DNA from: Paraburkholderia diazotrophica
GTDB lineage: Bacteria > Pseudomonadota > Gammaproteobacteria > Burkholderiales > Burkholderiaceae
Direction of reading: 5' to 3'
Assembly (NCBI RefSeq): GCF_900108945.1
Contig: NZ_FNYE01000023.1
Span: 1-64,000 of the forward strand
Length of the DNA: 64,000 bases
The stretch's first letter is position 1. Each line of letters opens with the position of its first letter. Under the pieces are notes generated by a model that was given only the letters and a program-made list of their open reading frames with translations, had not been told where the DNA came from and searched no databases. A program made the translations under genes and the position numbers. Shown here piece after piece: positions 46,141 to 53,552 of this stretch.

Positions 46141-47136
46141 TTGTACGAACGCTTTTGCCTGCTCGCTACTGCGCTCCGTTTGCCGCCATGGGATGGGGAT
46201 GCGTTGCGCCCGTTTCTCCGGGAATTGAAACGGCGGTTGGAGTCAAAGGCACTGCGGTTACAGGCGATGTTGTCAGGAATTTCCATTGAAACCAGCCGTG
46301 AAGCGATCAGTCGGGCAAGCGTTATGTTCAGTTGACGCCGGATGGACGAGGTCTTCGCTAGCATCGAGACTCAACTGGATTTCGAAGAGCAGGCATGGGA
46401 ACTTATCGACGTACTCCCAGCGTGCTACGAGCCGGATTCATCTGATTTGCCATTGGCCGCGCTGCCGAGGGTAAGCATCCGGAGCTTTGCAAGTCGTTTG
46501 CAAGAGGCATTGCGGCTTGAGGCACCTCATGCGTACCTCTTTACAGACTCAACTGTTCGGAGCGCAGGACTGGCTGACACTTGCCGGTCCGAAGCCCTTC
46601 TTGCAAATTGCGGAGCCGATTTATCGCTATGGCCGGGAAGTCGTCGCTGGTCGCGAATATGCGAGGCTGGAGCCATGTGCAGCAGCGAGGCGAGCAGACG
46701 AAGAATGCAAAGCGCTGACACAGATTCGACAGGAGGTCTTCCAGGCGGACCCCTTGCCCAAAGTGAGTTGGTCGACCAACCGGGGTTGCTTTGCCCAGGC
46801 TCAGTCGGCGCGACCTTGCATCTGCACGACGGCGAGTATGACATCGCGGAATGGAAGGCGCGCACGACACTGAAGGCGGTAGACGAGACCTATCCGGAAG
46901 ACTGCCGGCTGGCGCTGGCGCCTCATAATACAACGCATCTGCTTTACATTCGTTTGCGGATGGTGCTGTGTGCGACGCTTCACTTTTCCGGAAGGGGCGA
47001 CGAGGCCCAAGTGGAACGCGAATATCTCGTCACGCGCGGTCGCGAGTACACGGCAGAATACGAGAGGCTCCTTAAGGAGTGGGCTCCCCGAGGTACGACG
47101 GCTCAACTGAGGACTGCCCTGAGACTTGTCCATTGA
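46141..47136 (+). pseudogene. Decayed gene of unknown family
   Basis: Protein-like stretches lie in two frames. In the first: ALRPFLRELKRRLESKALRL, a TGA at 46333, then MDEVFASIETQLDFEEQAWE and LPLAALPRVSIRSFASRLQE. In the second: FGAQDWLTLAGPKPFLQIAE and REYARLEPCAAARRADEECK. Back in the first: GEYDIAEWKARTTLKAVDET and AQVEREYLVTRGREYTAEYE to the stop at 47136. A start-to-stop frame of 264 codons exists from 46342, but its middle is poor in protein-like sequence. Best read as one gene broken by a stop and two frameshifts. Confidence 0.35.
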
Positions 47137-47227
47137 TGAGCCGACAGTGAGATCACCTCCCAGACCCAAAACCGACCACCGAACCTAGTCAAACGGCGTG
47201 CACCGTCGCGAAGCTTGAGTCAATCTA

Positions 47228-47881
47228 TCAAAACCGAAACCCGTCCGCCGCGCGATACAACTGTGCGGGTCGCTGCGCGCCATACAGGAACTCGCCTGCC
47301 AGTTGCTCAATGCCTGGCTCGTCCTTCAGCCGGCGACGAAACACGCTCTTGTCCAGCGAACGGCCAAGAATGGATTCGCAAGTCTGCTGCAATTCGGTCA
47401 AAGTAAATCGGGCGGGCAGCAGATGCAGCGGCAGTGCCGCACGGTCCACCTTGTCGCGCAGCGTGGCCAACGCCGCCCTGATCAGCGCTGCATGATCGAA
47501 CGCAAGACGCGACCCCGGCGCGAAAGCGTCGCGCCACTCGATGGCATCGGTCGCGCGGCCAGCCACGGCGTGAACCTGGTCGCTCGGCAGCAATGCGTAA
47601 TAGAGCACGCTGAGCGACCATCCGCGTGGATCGCGTGTCGCGCCGCTGAAAGTGGCGACTTGCTCCAGAAATGGCACATCGACTCCAGTTTTTCCGGACA
47701 GAACGCGCTGCGCCGTCTCGTCGAGATCGGCGTCCGTTGCGGGATTCAGTATGCCGCCTGGCAAAGCCCATTTCCCCAACTCCGGATCATTGGCGCGCTT
47801 GACCATGAGGACTCGAAGGTTACGGTCCTGGACCGTAAAGAGCGCGATGTCGGCAGTCACCAACGGAAAAAGTATTTTCAT
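47228..47881 (-). CDS. NrtR-like Nudix-domain transcriptional regulator
   Basis: 217 aa. Residues ~1-145 form a Nudix domain: IALFTVQDRNLRVLMVKRAN, LGKWALPGGILNPATDADLD, ETAQRVLSGKTGVDVPFLEQ, TRDPRGWSLSVLYYALLP. The Nudix box lacks the paired Glu of active hydrolases (RVLSGKTG instead of RELxEExG), as in NrtR regulators that bind ADP-ribose without cleaving it. Residues ~150-217 are a winged helix (LPARFTLTELQQTCESILGR, SLDKSVFRRRLKD). NrtR proteins usually control NAD genes. It is divergent from the YbjN-ADP-ribosylglycohydrolase genes, with a palindromic operator region between. Inference: ADP-ribose level controls this locus. Confidence 0.85.
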   Translation of the reverse strand: MKILFPLVTADIALFTVQDRNLRVLMVKRANDPELGKWALPGGILNPATDADLDETAQRVLSGKTGVDVPFLEQVATFSGATRDPRGWSLSVLYYALLPSDQVHAVAGRATDAIEWRDAFAPGSRLAFDHAALIRAALATLRDKVDRAALPLHLLPARFTLTELQQTCESILGRSLDKSVFRRRLKDEPGIEQLAGEFLYGAQRPAQLYRAADGFRF

Positions 47882-47946
47882 CGTCTTAGTTGCAAATCGT
47901 AACTATGTGGTGATAGGATACTAAGTAGTATAGTGCAACTAAGTCG
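47882..47946. promoter_or_regulatory. Palindromic operator region between the Nudix regulator and YbjN genes
   Basis: CTTAGTTGCA (47885-47894) and TGCAACTAAG (47934-47943) are perfect inverted copies; extended to 13 bp with one mismatch they are 47882-47894 and 47934-47946. Inside lies a second palindrome, ATACTA-AG-TAGTAT (47918-47931). The region is AT-rich, abuts the regulator start codon and fills the divergent promoter space. Probable binding sites of the NrtR-like regulator. Confidence 0.65.
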
Positions 47947-48007
47947 AAAACGCATACGAAGATCGTCTGCGTTTCGTCCATCAAGTGGGGATGAATCGGG
48001 GGATTTC

Positions 48008-48514
48008 ATGAAGAAAATCTGGAACGAAGATGAAGTTTCGCTGGAAGCGCTGGCCGCACATATCGAAGATTCCGGAATCGGTCACGACGCCAATGCGGCC
48101 AGAATCATCGTGCACACTGAATCCGGCCTTGCCTATCAGCTCACGCTCGACGAAAACAAGAAATTCATCCGCTTCACAACCTACTTTCCTGTTGCGCTGC
48201 ACGCCTGCAGCGAGAAGAAGCGCGAGCTGGAGCACGGCCTCAATTCGCAGGTTTTCATGGCTTCGTTCTGGATCGACAGTGACAACGATCTCGTCGTCGA
48301 CTACCCCCTTTCTTATGGTCACGGACTTGTCGCAGGCAACTTCATGGCGGTACTGCATCGCTTTGCCTCCATGCTCGACTTCGTGATCCGCGAGAAGAAC
48401 GACGAAGGTCTGATTCTTCTCGGCCCGAACGCGGCTCATGCCAGCAACGAAGACGAGATCGATCCGGAAGGCACGCCCGTGTGCATGACCGAGAGCGCAC
48501 GCTTGCTGAATTAA
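48008..48514 (+). CDS. YbjN-domain protein
   Basis: 168 aa from the ATG at 48008 (GGGGGA seven bases upstream); a frame opening at 47933 would place the start inside the operator. The sequence fits the YbjN fold, similar to type III secretion chaperones: ARIIVHTESGLAYQLTLDEN, KKFIRFTTYFPVALHACSEK, LEHGLNSQVFMASFWIDSDN, DLVVDYPLSYGHGLVAGNFM, VLHRFASMLDFVIREKNDEG. The role in this setting is unknown; YbjN proteins are linked to stress and motility regulation. It precedes the ADP-ribosylglycohydrolase by 60 bp, likely one transcript. Confidence 0.78.
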   Translation: MKKIWNEDEVSLEALAAHIEDSGIGHDANAARIIVHTESGLAYQLTLDENKKFIRFTTYFPVALHACSEKKRELEHGLNSQVFMASFWIDSDNDLVVDYPLSYGHGLVAGNFMAVLHRFASMLDFVIREKNDEGLILLGPNAAHASNEDEIDPEGTPVCMTESARLLN

Positions 48515-48574
48515 GGCATCGAAACAAAGCGCATCATTCGAATAGTGCATCTGCGGAACAATACGGGGCTGACA

Positions 48575-49483
48575 ATGAACCAACTTGAACGATTTGAGGG
48601 CTGTCTTCTGGGACTCGCCTGCGGTGACGCCGTGGGAACGACCGTCGAGTTCAAGCCGCGTGGCAGTTTCAGGCCCGTCACCGACATGACGGGCGGTGGT
48701 CCGTTCGGACTGAAGCGCGGTCAATGGACCGATGACACCTCGATGGCGCTTTGCATCGCCACGAGCCTCGTCGAGCATCGCCGCTTTGATGCGCGGGACA
48801 TCATGCAGCGCTTTTGCCGCTGGATGGACGATGGCTATCTGAGCAGCAACGGCACGTGCTTCGACATCGGCGGCACGGTCAGCGACGCGCTCTATCGCTA
48901 CAAGGACACGGGTGACGTCTACGCGGGCGCGGAAGACCGCTATTCGGCGGGCAATGGCTGCCTCATGCGCCTCGCGCCGATCCCGATGTTCTTTCATGCG
49001 GACGCGGCCGCGGCCATGCAGAAGTCAGCCCTTAGTTCGCGGCTTACACACGGTGCGCAGGAATGTATCGACGCGACGCGCCTGTTCGCCGCCCTGCTGG
49101 TCAGCGCGCTCGGTGGCGTAACGAAGGAAGAGATCCTGAGCTGCCCGCATCTCACGATCGACCTGTGCGCGAGCGTCAAGGCGATCGCCGACGGCTCGTA
49201 CCGTCGCAAGGACGAAGACGACATTCGCGGCTCGGGTTATGTGATCGACAGTCTTGAGGCCGCGCTGTGGTGTTTCGCGAACACGTCGTCGTTCGAAGAG
49301 GCCATTCTTCGCGCGGCCAACCTCGGACAAGATGCCGACACGACGGCAGCAATCTGTGGCCAGATCGCCGGGGCGTTCTACGGTGTCGGCGGCATTCCCG
49401 AACACTGGCTCGAGCATCTCGCGATGCGCGACGATATCCGCAGCCTCGCGGCAGCGCTGGCCTTGGGTCCGGATAGACACTAA
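48575..49483 (+). CDS. ADP-ribosylglycohydrolase family protein (DraG-like)
   Basis: 302 aa from the ATG at 48575; a GTG at 48545 is possible. Metal-binding motifs are all present: CGDAVGTTVEF (~14-24), QWTDDTSMALCIATSL (TDD, ~50-53), NLGQDADTTAAICGQIAGAF (DADT, ~250-265) and the substrate-loop region RYSAGNGCLMRLAPIPMFFH. These enzymes remove ADP-ribose from arginine, DNA bases or O-acetyl-ADP-ribose with two Mg ions. No partner ADP-ribosyltransferase is obvious, so the target is unknown; the unknown genes that follow are candidates. Next to an ADP-ribose-type regulator. Confidence 0.92.
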   Translation: MNQLERFEGCLLGLACGDAVGTTVEFKPRGSFRPVTDMTGGGPFGLKRGQWTDDTSMALCIATSLVEHRRFDARDIMQRFCRWMDDGYLSSNGTCFDIGGTVSDALYRYKDTGDVYAGAEDRYSAGNGCLMRLAPIPMFFHADAAAAMQKSALSSRLTHGAQECIDATRLFAALLVSALGGVTKEEILSCPHLTIDLCASVKAIADGSYRRKDEDDIRGSGYVIDSLEAALWCFANTSSFEEAILRAANLGQDADTTAAICGQIAGAFYGVGGIPEHWLEHLAMRDDIRSLAAALALGPDRH

Positions 49484-49556
49484 ACTGCCGGACGATACCA
49501 AGCGATGAGCGCGCATCGAATGCAGCGATACGAATACCGCGACCTGGTGAAAGCGA

Positions 49557-49970
49557 ATGAACACAGAAATAGCGCAAGAATCGTCGTTGCTGGCTGGTTG
49601 CGATCGATGCTGGCCCGAATCGGCGGAAGCCGCATGGAGCGCGCGGAGTGATGTTCGTGAACGCGCCATGTGGATTGACGAAGCGCACTTCAATATCCGC
49701 GGCCTGGAATGCCCACACTGCACGCGCAGATTCGTTTCGGTGTTCACCGAAACCATCGACTGGTCGCGAGGCGACGACGGGCAAAGCTGGACGATGGCAC
49801 CCGTCACCCTCGGTGAGTTTGAGCGCGTGGAAGCGTTGCTTGCGTCTTCGATCGAAGCAGCGCTGCACGTCGTGCCTTCCGGGCGCAGGAGCTTGCGCCG
49901 GGATCATCCTTCAGGCGGCGACGCGCGTACGTTCTGGGCGACTGGCATCGGCGTCGCCTTTAATGGCTGA
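49557..49970 (+). CDS. Unrecognised protein with a CxxC pair
   Basis: 137 aa, 73 bp after the ADP-ribosylglycohydrolase gene on the same strand. A central zinc-ribbon-like half-motif (CPHC in FNIRGLECPHCTRRFVSVFT) and a CDRC pair near the N-terminus (CDRCWPESAEAAW) could together bind one zinc. The rest (MAPVTLGEFERVEALLASSI) is helical. GGTGA precedes the ATG. Possibly DNA- or protein-binding; function unknown. Confidence 0.65.
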   Translation: MNTEIAQESSLLAGCDRCWPESAEAAWSARSDVRERAMWIDEAHFNIRGLECPHCTRRFVSVFTETIDWSRGDDGQSWTMAPVTLGEFERVEALLASSIEAALHVVPSGRRSLRRDHPSGGDARTFWATGIGVAFNG

Positions 49971-49990
49971 GCGCGACGCTTGCGCTTTGC

Positions 49991-50563
49991 TTAGCGGTCG
50001 AGTGTCTGGGCAGCTCGTTCGAACATCTGCTTGAAGCATGGCACGATGGCGCCTGCGTCAAATGAAAAAGCCGCATCGCGCCGGATTAGCTCCACATAGT
50101 CGTGGATGTGCAGGTCGAAGCCAGATGCTTCGAAGTATCGCTTCGTCTCGCCGATCAGAAAATCGACAAACGCCGGCATGAGCCCGGCTGCTTCGTCTGC
50201 GTCGACCAGGCCTTCACGCTCTGGCGCCCACAGAAGCTGGAATGGATTTTCGTGATGCGCGCCGAATCCACACCAGCCAAACTTGGGAAACGCGGTCTGT
50301 CGGCGCCACGCTGTATAAAGATCGCGCCGATGCGTGAAGAGGCATTGATCGGTCAGTGTAATCATGAACGTACTCAGCACGAAGTCCAGCCGGTGATCCG
50401 GGGCGACTGCCGCCAGATCATGTGAGACGTTCGCCCACTCACGGCCGCCGAAGAAGACAGCCGCCTCGTCCTTCATGATTTCGCGCCTGACGATTCTATT
50501 CGGACGTTCGAGCCGGATGCGCTTGAGGTCTTGCGGAAACGCTGTTGAAAAGTACGCTTGCAT
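49991..50563 (-). CDS. Unrecognised 190-aa protein in the ADP-ribose locus
   Basis: 190 aa from the ATG at 50563 (MQAYFSTAFPQDLKRIRLER). An earlier ATG (50620) adds an Arg/Ser-rich leader and is less likely. No catalytic motif is clear; several His, Arg and Trp cluster (GGREWANVSHDLAAVAPDHR, FTHRRDLYTAWRRQTAFPKF, GWCGFGAHHENPFQLLWAPE), leaving room for an enzyme. A long C-terminal helix (DFLIGETKRYFEASGFDLHI). Converges on the 49557 gene with a 20-bp gap. Likely the last gene of a minus-strand group with the two genes below it. Confidence 0.65.
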   Translation of the reverse strand: MQAYFSTAFPQDLKRIRLERPNRIVRREIMKDEAAVFFGGREWANVSHDLAAVAPDHRLDFVLSTFMITLTDQCLFTHRRDLYTAWRRQTAFPKFGWCGFGAHHENPFQLLWAPEREGLVDADEAAGLMPAFVDFLIGETKRYFEASGFDLHIHDYVELIRRDAAFSFDAGAIVPCFKQMFERAAQTLDR

Positions 50564-50737
50564 GGATTCTGCCGATGGTCGAAAAAAAGATCGGGACGGA
50601 GCGCAATGCAAACGCCCCATGTGGATAACGGCAGGCAGAAGCTTTTCTTGATTTGGCGCACCAACGCTTTCACGTCGGTTTCTTCCGCATCTTCTTCGGA
50701 AAATGCGGTGCGCGCCTGCGTCGAAAATGAATGGACA

Positions 50738-51373
50738 TCAGCCGAACCGGACACCAACGACAGAATTTGCCAATGGTTCATCTCGTACGTCAATATCCCC
50801 GGTGACGTTGAGCCGGATCGGTTCGTCGTCGAACGTCGGGCGGTACAGATAGCCTTCGATCTTTCCCGTGAAGAACGTTCGTCCCTGGTGCTTCGCGAAA
50901 CTCTCGACCACTGCGTTTTTGACGTAGGCCAATTGGTCATTCCGCTGCCATGACGCAATGTCCTCGGGCAGGCATGCGCCGAACCGCCGATTGCCGTCCG
51001 TCAAGCCGAACAGTGTGATCTGGGTCGGGCGCTTCAGCTCCGCTATCACGTCGAGTCGAGGCCGGAAGTCTCCTCTCGCTTCCTCCTCTCGGCGCCGTGC
51101 TGCGGCTTCCCGTTCTTGCTGAAGCAGCGCGTCGTTTTCAGCCATGACCTTTTTGAGTTGGTGTTCGTCCACGGCGAACCGGCTACCCTCAAGCCTTTCC
51201 CATAGCAGGCGATTGCCTTCTCCATGCTTGAGCCAGCAATCCAGCCGGTCTATCGCCTTCGAGAAGTTAGTGAATCCCAGCTCTGCAAAGAACGCTTGTG
51301 GTGTCACACCCGATTGCTCGATCAGATTCAACAGCAATTTACCGACGGGGTAGTTGGAGTCGCGTTTTCTCAT
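50738..51373 (-). CDS. Unrecognised protein with an N-terminal helix-turn-helix-like segment
   Basis: 211 aa from the ATG at 51373, which overlaps the previous stop (ATGA), so translation is coupled. Residues ~8-60 (PVGKLLLNLIEQSGVTPQAF, ELGFTNFSKAIDRLDCWLKH) look like a helix-turn-helix of the lambda-repressor type. A helical linker (~70-105) with Arg/Glu repeats follows. Residues ~110-211 form a beta-rich domain (ELKRPTQITLFGLTDGNRRF, HQGRTFFTGKIEGYLYRPTF). Could be a DNA-binding sensor; function unknown. Confidence 0.68.
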   Translation of the reverse strand: MRKRDSNYPVGKLLLNLIEQSGVTPQAFFAELGFTNFSKAIDRLDCWLKHGEGNRLLWERLEGSRFAVDEHQLKKVMAENDALLQQEREAAARRREEEARGDFRPRLDVIAELKRPTQITLFGLTDGNRRFGACLPEDIASWQRNDQLAYVKNAVVESFAKHQGRTFFTGKIEGYLYRPTFDDEPIRLNVTGDIDVRDEPLANSVVGVRFG

Positions 51374-51723
51374 TGCGCACCCCCTCGAACGGTTTCGAAT
51401 CGCTCGTGTTCGGCATACGGAACGAGTGCTGCAAAAAAACTTGCGATGTGAACGAGGTCGTAGGCATAAACGGGAAGCAGCCCGTGCTTCATCCATTGCG
51501 CCGAACGGATCACGCGAAATCCGCCAATGACGCGGTTCGAGCAGCGTGCTTCAACCGCTTCACGCACGTGCGCAACGGGCTTCGCGAAAAGAAATGAGCC
51601 GGTACGCACCGTGCCCGGAAGTCCGCTCAACGGGACGTGGTCGCAAGGGACGTCGATCTGAAACCGGAAGCTCTCGAAGAGGCTGTCCAGCGACGGCAGC
51701 GTGCCTAACAATGGTTGCGTCAT
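51370..51723 (-). CDS. Unrecognised small protein, first gene of a coupled pair
   Basis: 117 aa from the ATG at 51723, chosen for GGAGA seven bases upstream; other in-frame ATGs lie at 51735 and 51756. It is an alpha/beta protein (LPSLDSLFESFRFQIDVPCD, GTVRTGSFLFAKPVAHVREA, RVIGGFRVIRSAQWMKHGLL, PVYAYDLVHIASFFAALVPY). Overlaps the next gene by four bases. No family recognised. Confidence 0.65.
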   Translation of the reverse strand: MTQPLLGTLPSLDSLFESFRFQIDVPCDHVPLSGLPGTVRTGSFLFAKPVAHVREAVEARCSNRVIGGFRVIRSAQWMKHGLLPVYAYDLVHIASFFAALVPYAEHERFETVRGGAQ

Positions 51724-51852
51724 GTGTATCTCCATCCCCGTCGATTCGGCGTTCACCGGCCTTAGGGCAGAGAGGCATGGCGACGCTTTAGCAGCATTTA
51801 TGAGTCGCGCTGCAAGTTGTGCTTTAAATCCGCGACGTGTGATGAAAACGGA

Positions 51853-52281
51853 CTACCGCAAAAGGATCAGTCGAGGCACGGCGTTCTCTGCTGACCACAC
51901 AATCGCGTTCTGACCGTACTTCGTGCCAAGCGCCTTCGCTGCTTCGAGCGATAGGCCGGGCACAAGAAAGCTCGCCTCGCCGGGCCAGTTATTCGACGGG
52001 TGTTTGCCGATCCCTTCGATAGCGGTCATCCCAAGCAGCTTCAAGTCCACGGCCAGCGCCACCATACGCGCTGTGTTGGACTCGCAATCACAATCCTCGC
52101 TGAAAGGATTGCACGCCGTGATGAAGGCGCTGCACGGGACGTCGTACGCGTCGTGCAGTGCGGCCAGCATCGGATTGGCCTGACCGATGTGCAGCATCGT
52201 CGATGCCTCGTCGAAAACGAGGTATTCCGTTTCCAGGTAGGCCTGGATCGTGCCGCCGGCAATACTTGAGTCTGAAAACAA
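51853..52281 (-). CDS. DUF3293-family protein
   Basis: About 142 aa if started at the TTG at 52281; the open frame extends to 52500. The DUF3293 pattern is clear: TIQAYLETEYLVFDEASTML, SAFITACNPFSEDCDCESNT, LKLLGMTAIEGIGKHPSNNW, PGEASFLVPGLSLEAAKALG, KYGQNAIVW. The family length (~130-150 aa) fits the shorter form. The longer form would read through a strong terminator hairpin. The TTG sits four bases after GGAGGG, which is also the 3' arm of that hairpin, so start and terminator overlap. Function of the family unknown. Confidence 0.72.
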   Translation of the reverse strand: MFSDSSIAGGTIQAYLETEYLVFDEASTMLHIGQANPMLAALHDAYDVPCSAFITACNPFSEDCDCESNTARMVALAVDLKLLGMTAIEGIGKHPSNNWPGEASFLVPGLSLEAAKALGTKYGQNAIVWSAENAVPRLILLR

Positions 52282-52304
52282 AAAACCCTCCGTTAATGGA
52301 GGGT
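52275..52304 (-). terminator. Strong intrinsic terminator or attenuator at the DUF3293 start
   Basis: Minus strand: ACCCTCC, loop ATTAAC, GGAGGGT, then TTTTTGTTTT. Seven perfect pairs and a U-run make a typical rho-independent terminator. It lies directly at the proposed DUF3293 start and its 3' arm contains a GGAGGG that could be the ribosome site. Confidence 0.75.
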
Positions 52305-52532
52305 CGACGCTTGACCCGCTTGGTTGCTCTCTCAAGAGCCACATTCGCTTTCGCGTTCCACCTTGCCCGGGGAGGCAGGTTGGCTTGGGCGTCGACCCAA
52401 TTCGGAATGTATTGCTGCATTTAAGCACTAGTCTCCATTGCTCGTCAAGCAGCTTCTCCACATGTTTCTTCATTAAGGCTAGCGATTGGTTCGTAGACAC
52501 ATATTCTCCATGTGGTAGGGACCAGCGTAGCC

Positions 52533-53039
52533 ATGAAGGGCGTCGGCGTACACGACGTTAGCCGGATGAATCGAGAAACTCCTCCGAAAGGGGCAACAAC
52601 GACGGCCTCCGTGCCCGGCATGTTGAGCTACTCCGAATGTGAGATCGACATCGATCGGGGCCAGTTCATCGCGGGGCGCGCGGTTGCTCTCAGACCCAGG
52701 ACCTTCACGCTGTTGAAATACTTGGCGCTGCATCTGGGTCGCCTCTTGTCCTGTGACGAACTCATCGAAGCGGTGTGGCGCGACCGCATGGTAACCGACG
52801 ACTCGTTGGTACCGTGCATCAGCGAAATACGCTGCGCTTTGGGCGACCACCGTCAACGGGCGATCCGCACCGTGCCTCGAAGGGGCTATATGCTTGAGCT
52901 TAGGCCCATCAAGCATACTGCGCCTCCTGAAGGCGAGGTGACCCGTTCGCTCTCGCCCGCACGAGCGTCAGGAAGCCACGTGCCGGCGCAACCGGACTCG
53001 AATCGGCGCGGGTGTGCGGCTCATTGCGTTTGGAGATGA
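52533..53039 (+). CDS. Winged-helix (OmpR/PhoB-type) DNA-binding protein
   Basis: 168 aa from the ATG at 52533 (AGGGA 11 bases upstream); GTG 52512 and ATG 52566 are alternatives. Residues ~30-120 match the OmpR-type winged helix: CEIDIDRGQFIAGRAVALRP, RTFTLLKYLALHLGRLLSCD, ELIEAVWRDRMVTDDSLVPC, ISEIRCALGDHRQRAIRTVP, RRGYML. There is no receiver domain and the C-terminal 50 residues look disordered, so it is not a classical response regulator; ToxR/CadC-like regulators without the membrane helix are similar. Divergent from the DUF3293 gene, upstream of the AAA gene. Confidence 0.82.
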   Translation: MKGVGVHDVSRMNRETPPKGATTTASVPGMLSYSECEIDIDRGQFIAGRAVALRPRTFTLLKYLALHLGRLLSCDELIEAVWRDRMVTDDSLVPCISEIRCALGDHRQRAIRTVPRRGYMLELRPIKHTAPPEGEVTRSLSPARASGSHVPAQPDSNRRGCAAHCVWR

Positions 53040-53552
53040 GAGTGGTTACAGGACTCCATGCGGCTTTTTAATCCGCACGACTGCATCATTTGGGACATGC
53101 TCAAACGAAGCGGTGGGTAGGAGTCTGACATCGTGAACTCGGCAGCATCTGATGACGCTGAGTCCGCTGCCGCCATCCCCTGAATCTTCGCAGTTAGGAG
53201 AGCGCGTCGCCGATCTTTGGCGGTTCCTGCACCGTGGCAATGCACTTCCTTTGTCACCAGCAGCGTCTTTCTCCACGACAACCATGGCACCGAAATGGCG
53301 GCCCGCTACCTTTGCCATCTCGATCTTCCGTCCGTTGCTGTTTGTTCTGTGGGAGTACGGGTTTCGCCCGGCAAAGGCAAAAGCCTTTCTGGCCTGGAGT
53401 CTCCGCAGCCCGGTTATCGGCATATCGTCCGCGTTCTTGAGCGGCACGTCGGCTAAGCGATTGACGGAGCGGTACGCGGGAATCAGGACACGATCTGTCT
53501 CAAGCATGCGGCAAACTGCTTGCACATTGACAGCGGAGTCCAGTACGCGCCT
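53040..53552. other. Interval between the winged-helix and AAA genes
   Basis: No plus-strand gene recognised. On the minus strand a long open frame (53046-54062) has a protein-like stretch here (VLIPAYRSVNRLADVPLKNA, RRLQARKAFAFAGRNPYSHR), but it runs antisense into the AAA gene and has no recognised motif; a relic is possible. Confidence 0.4.
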
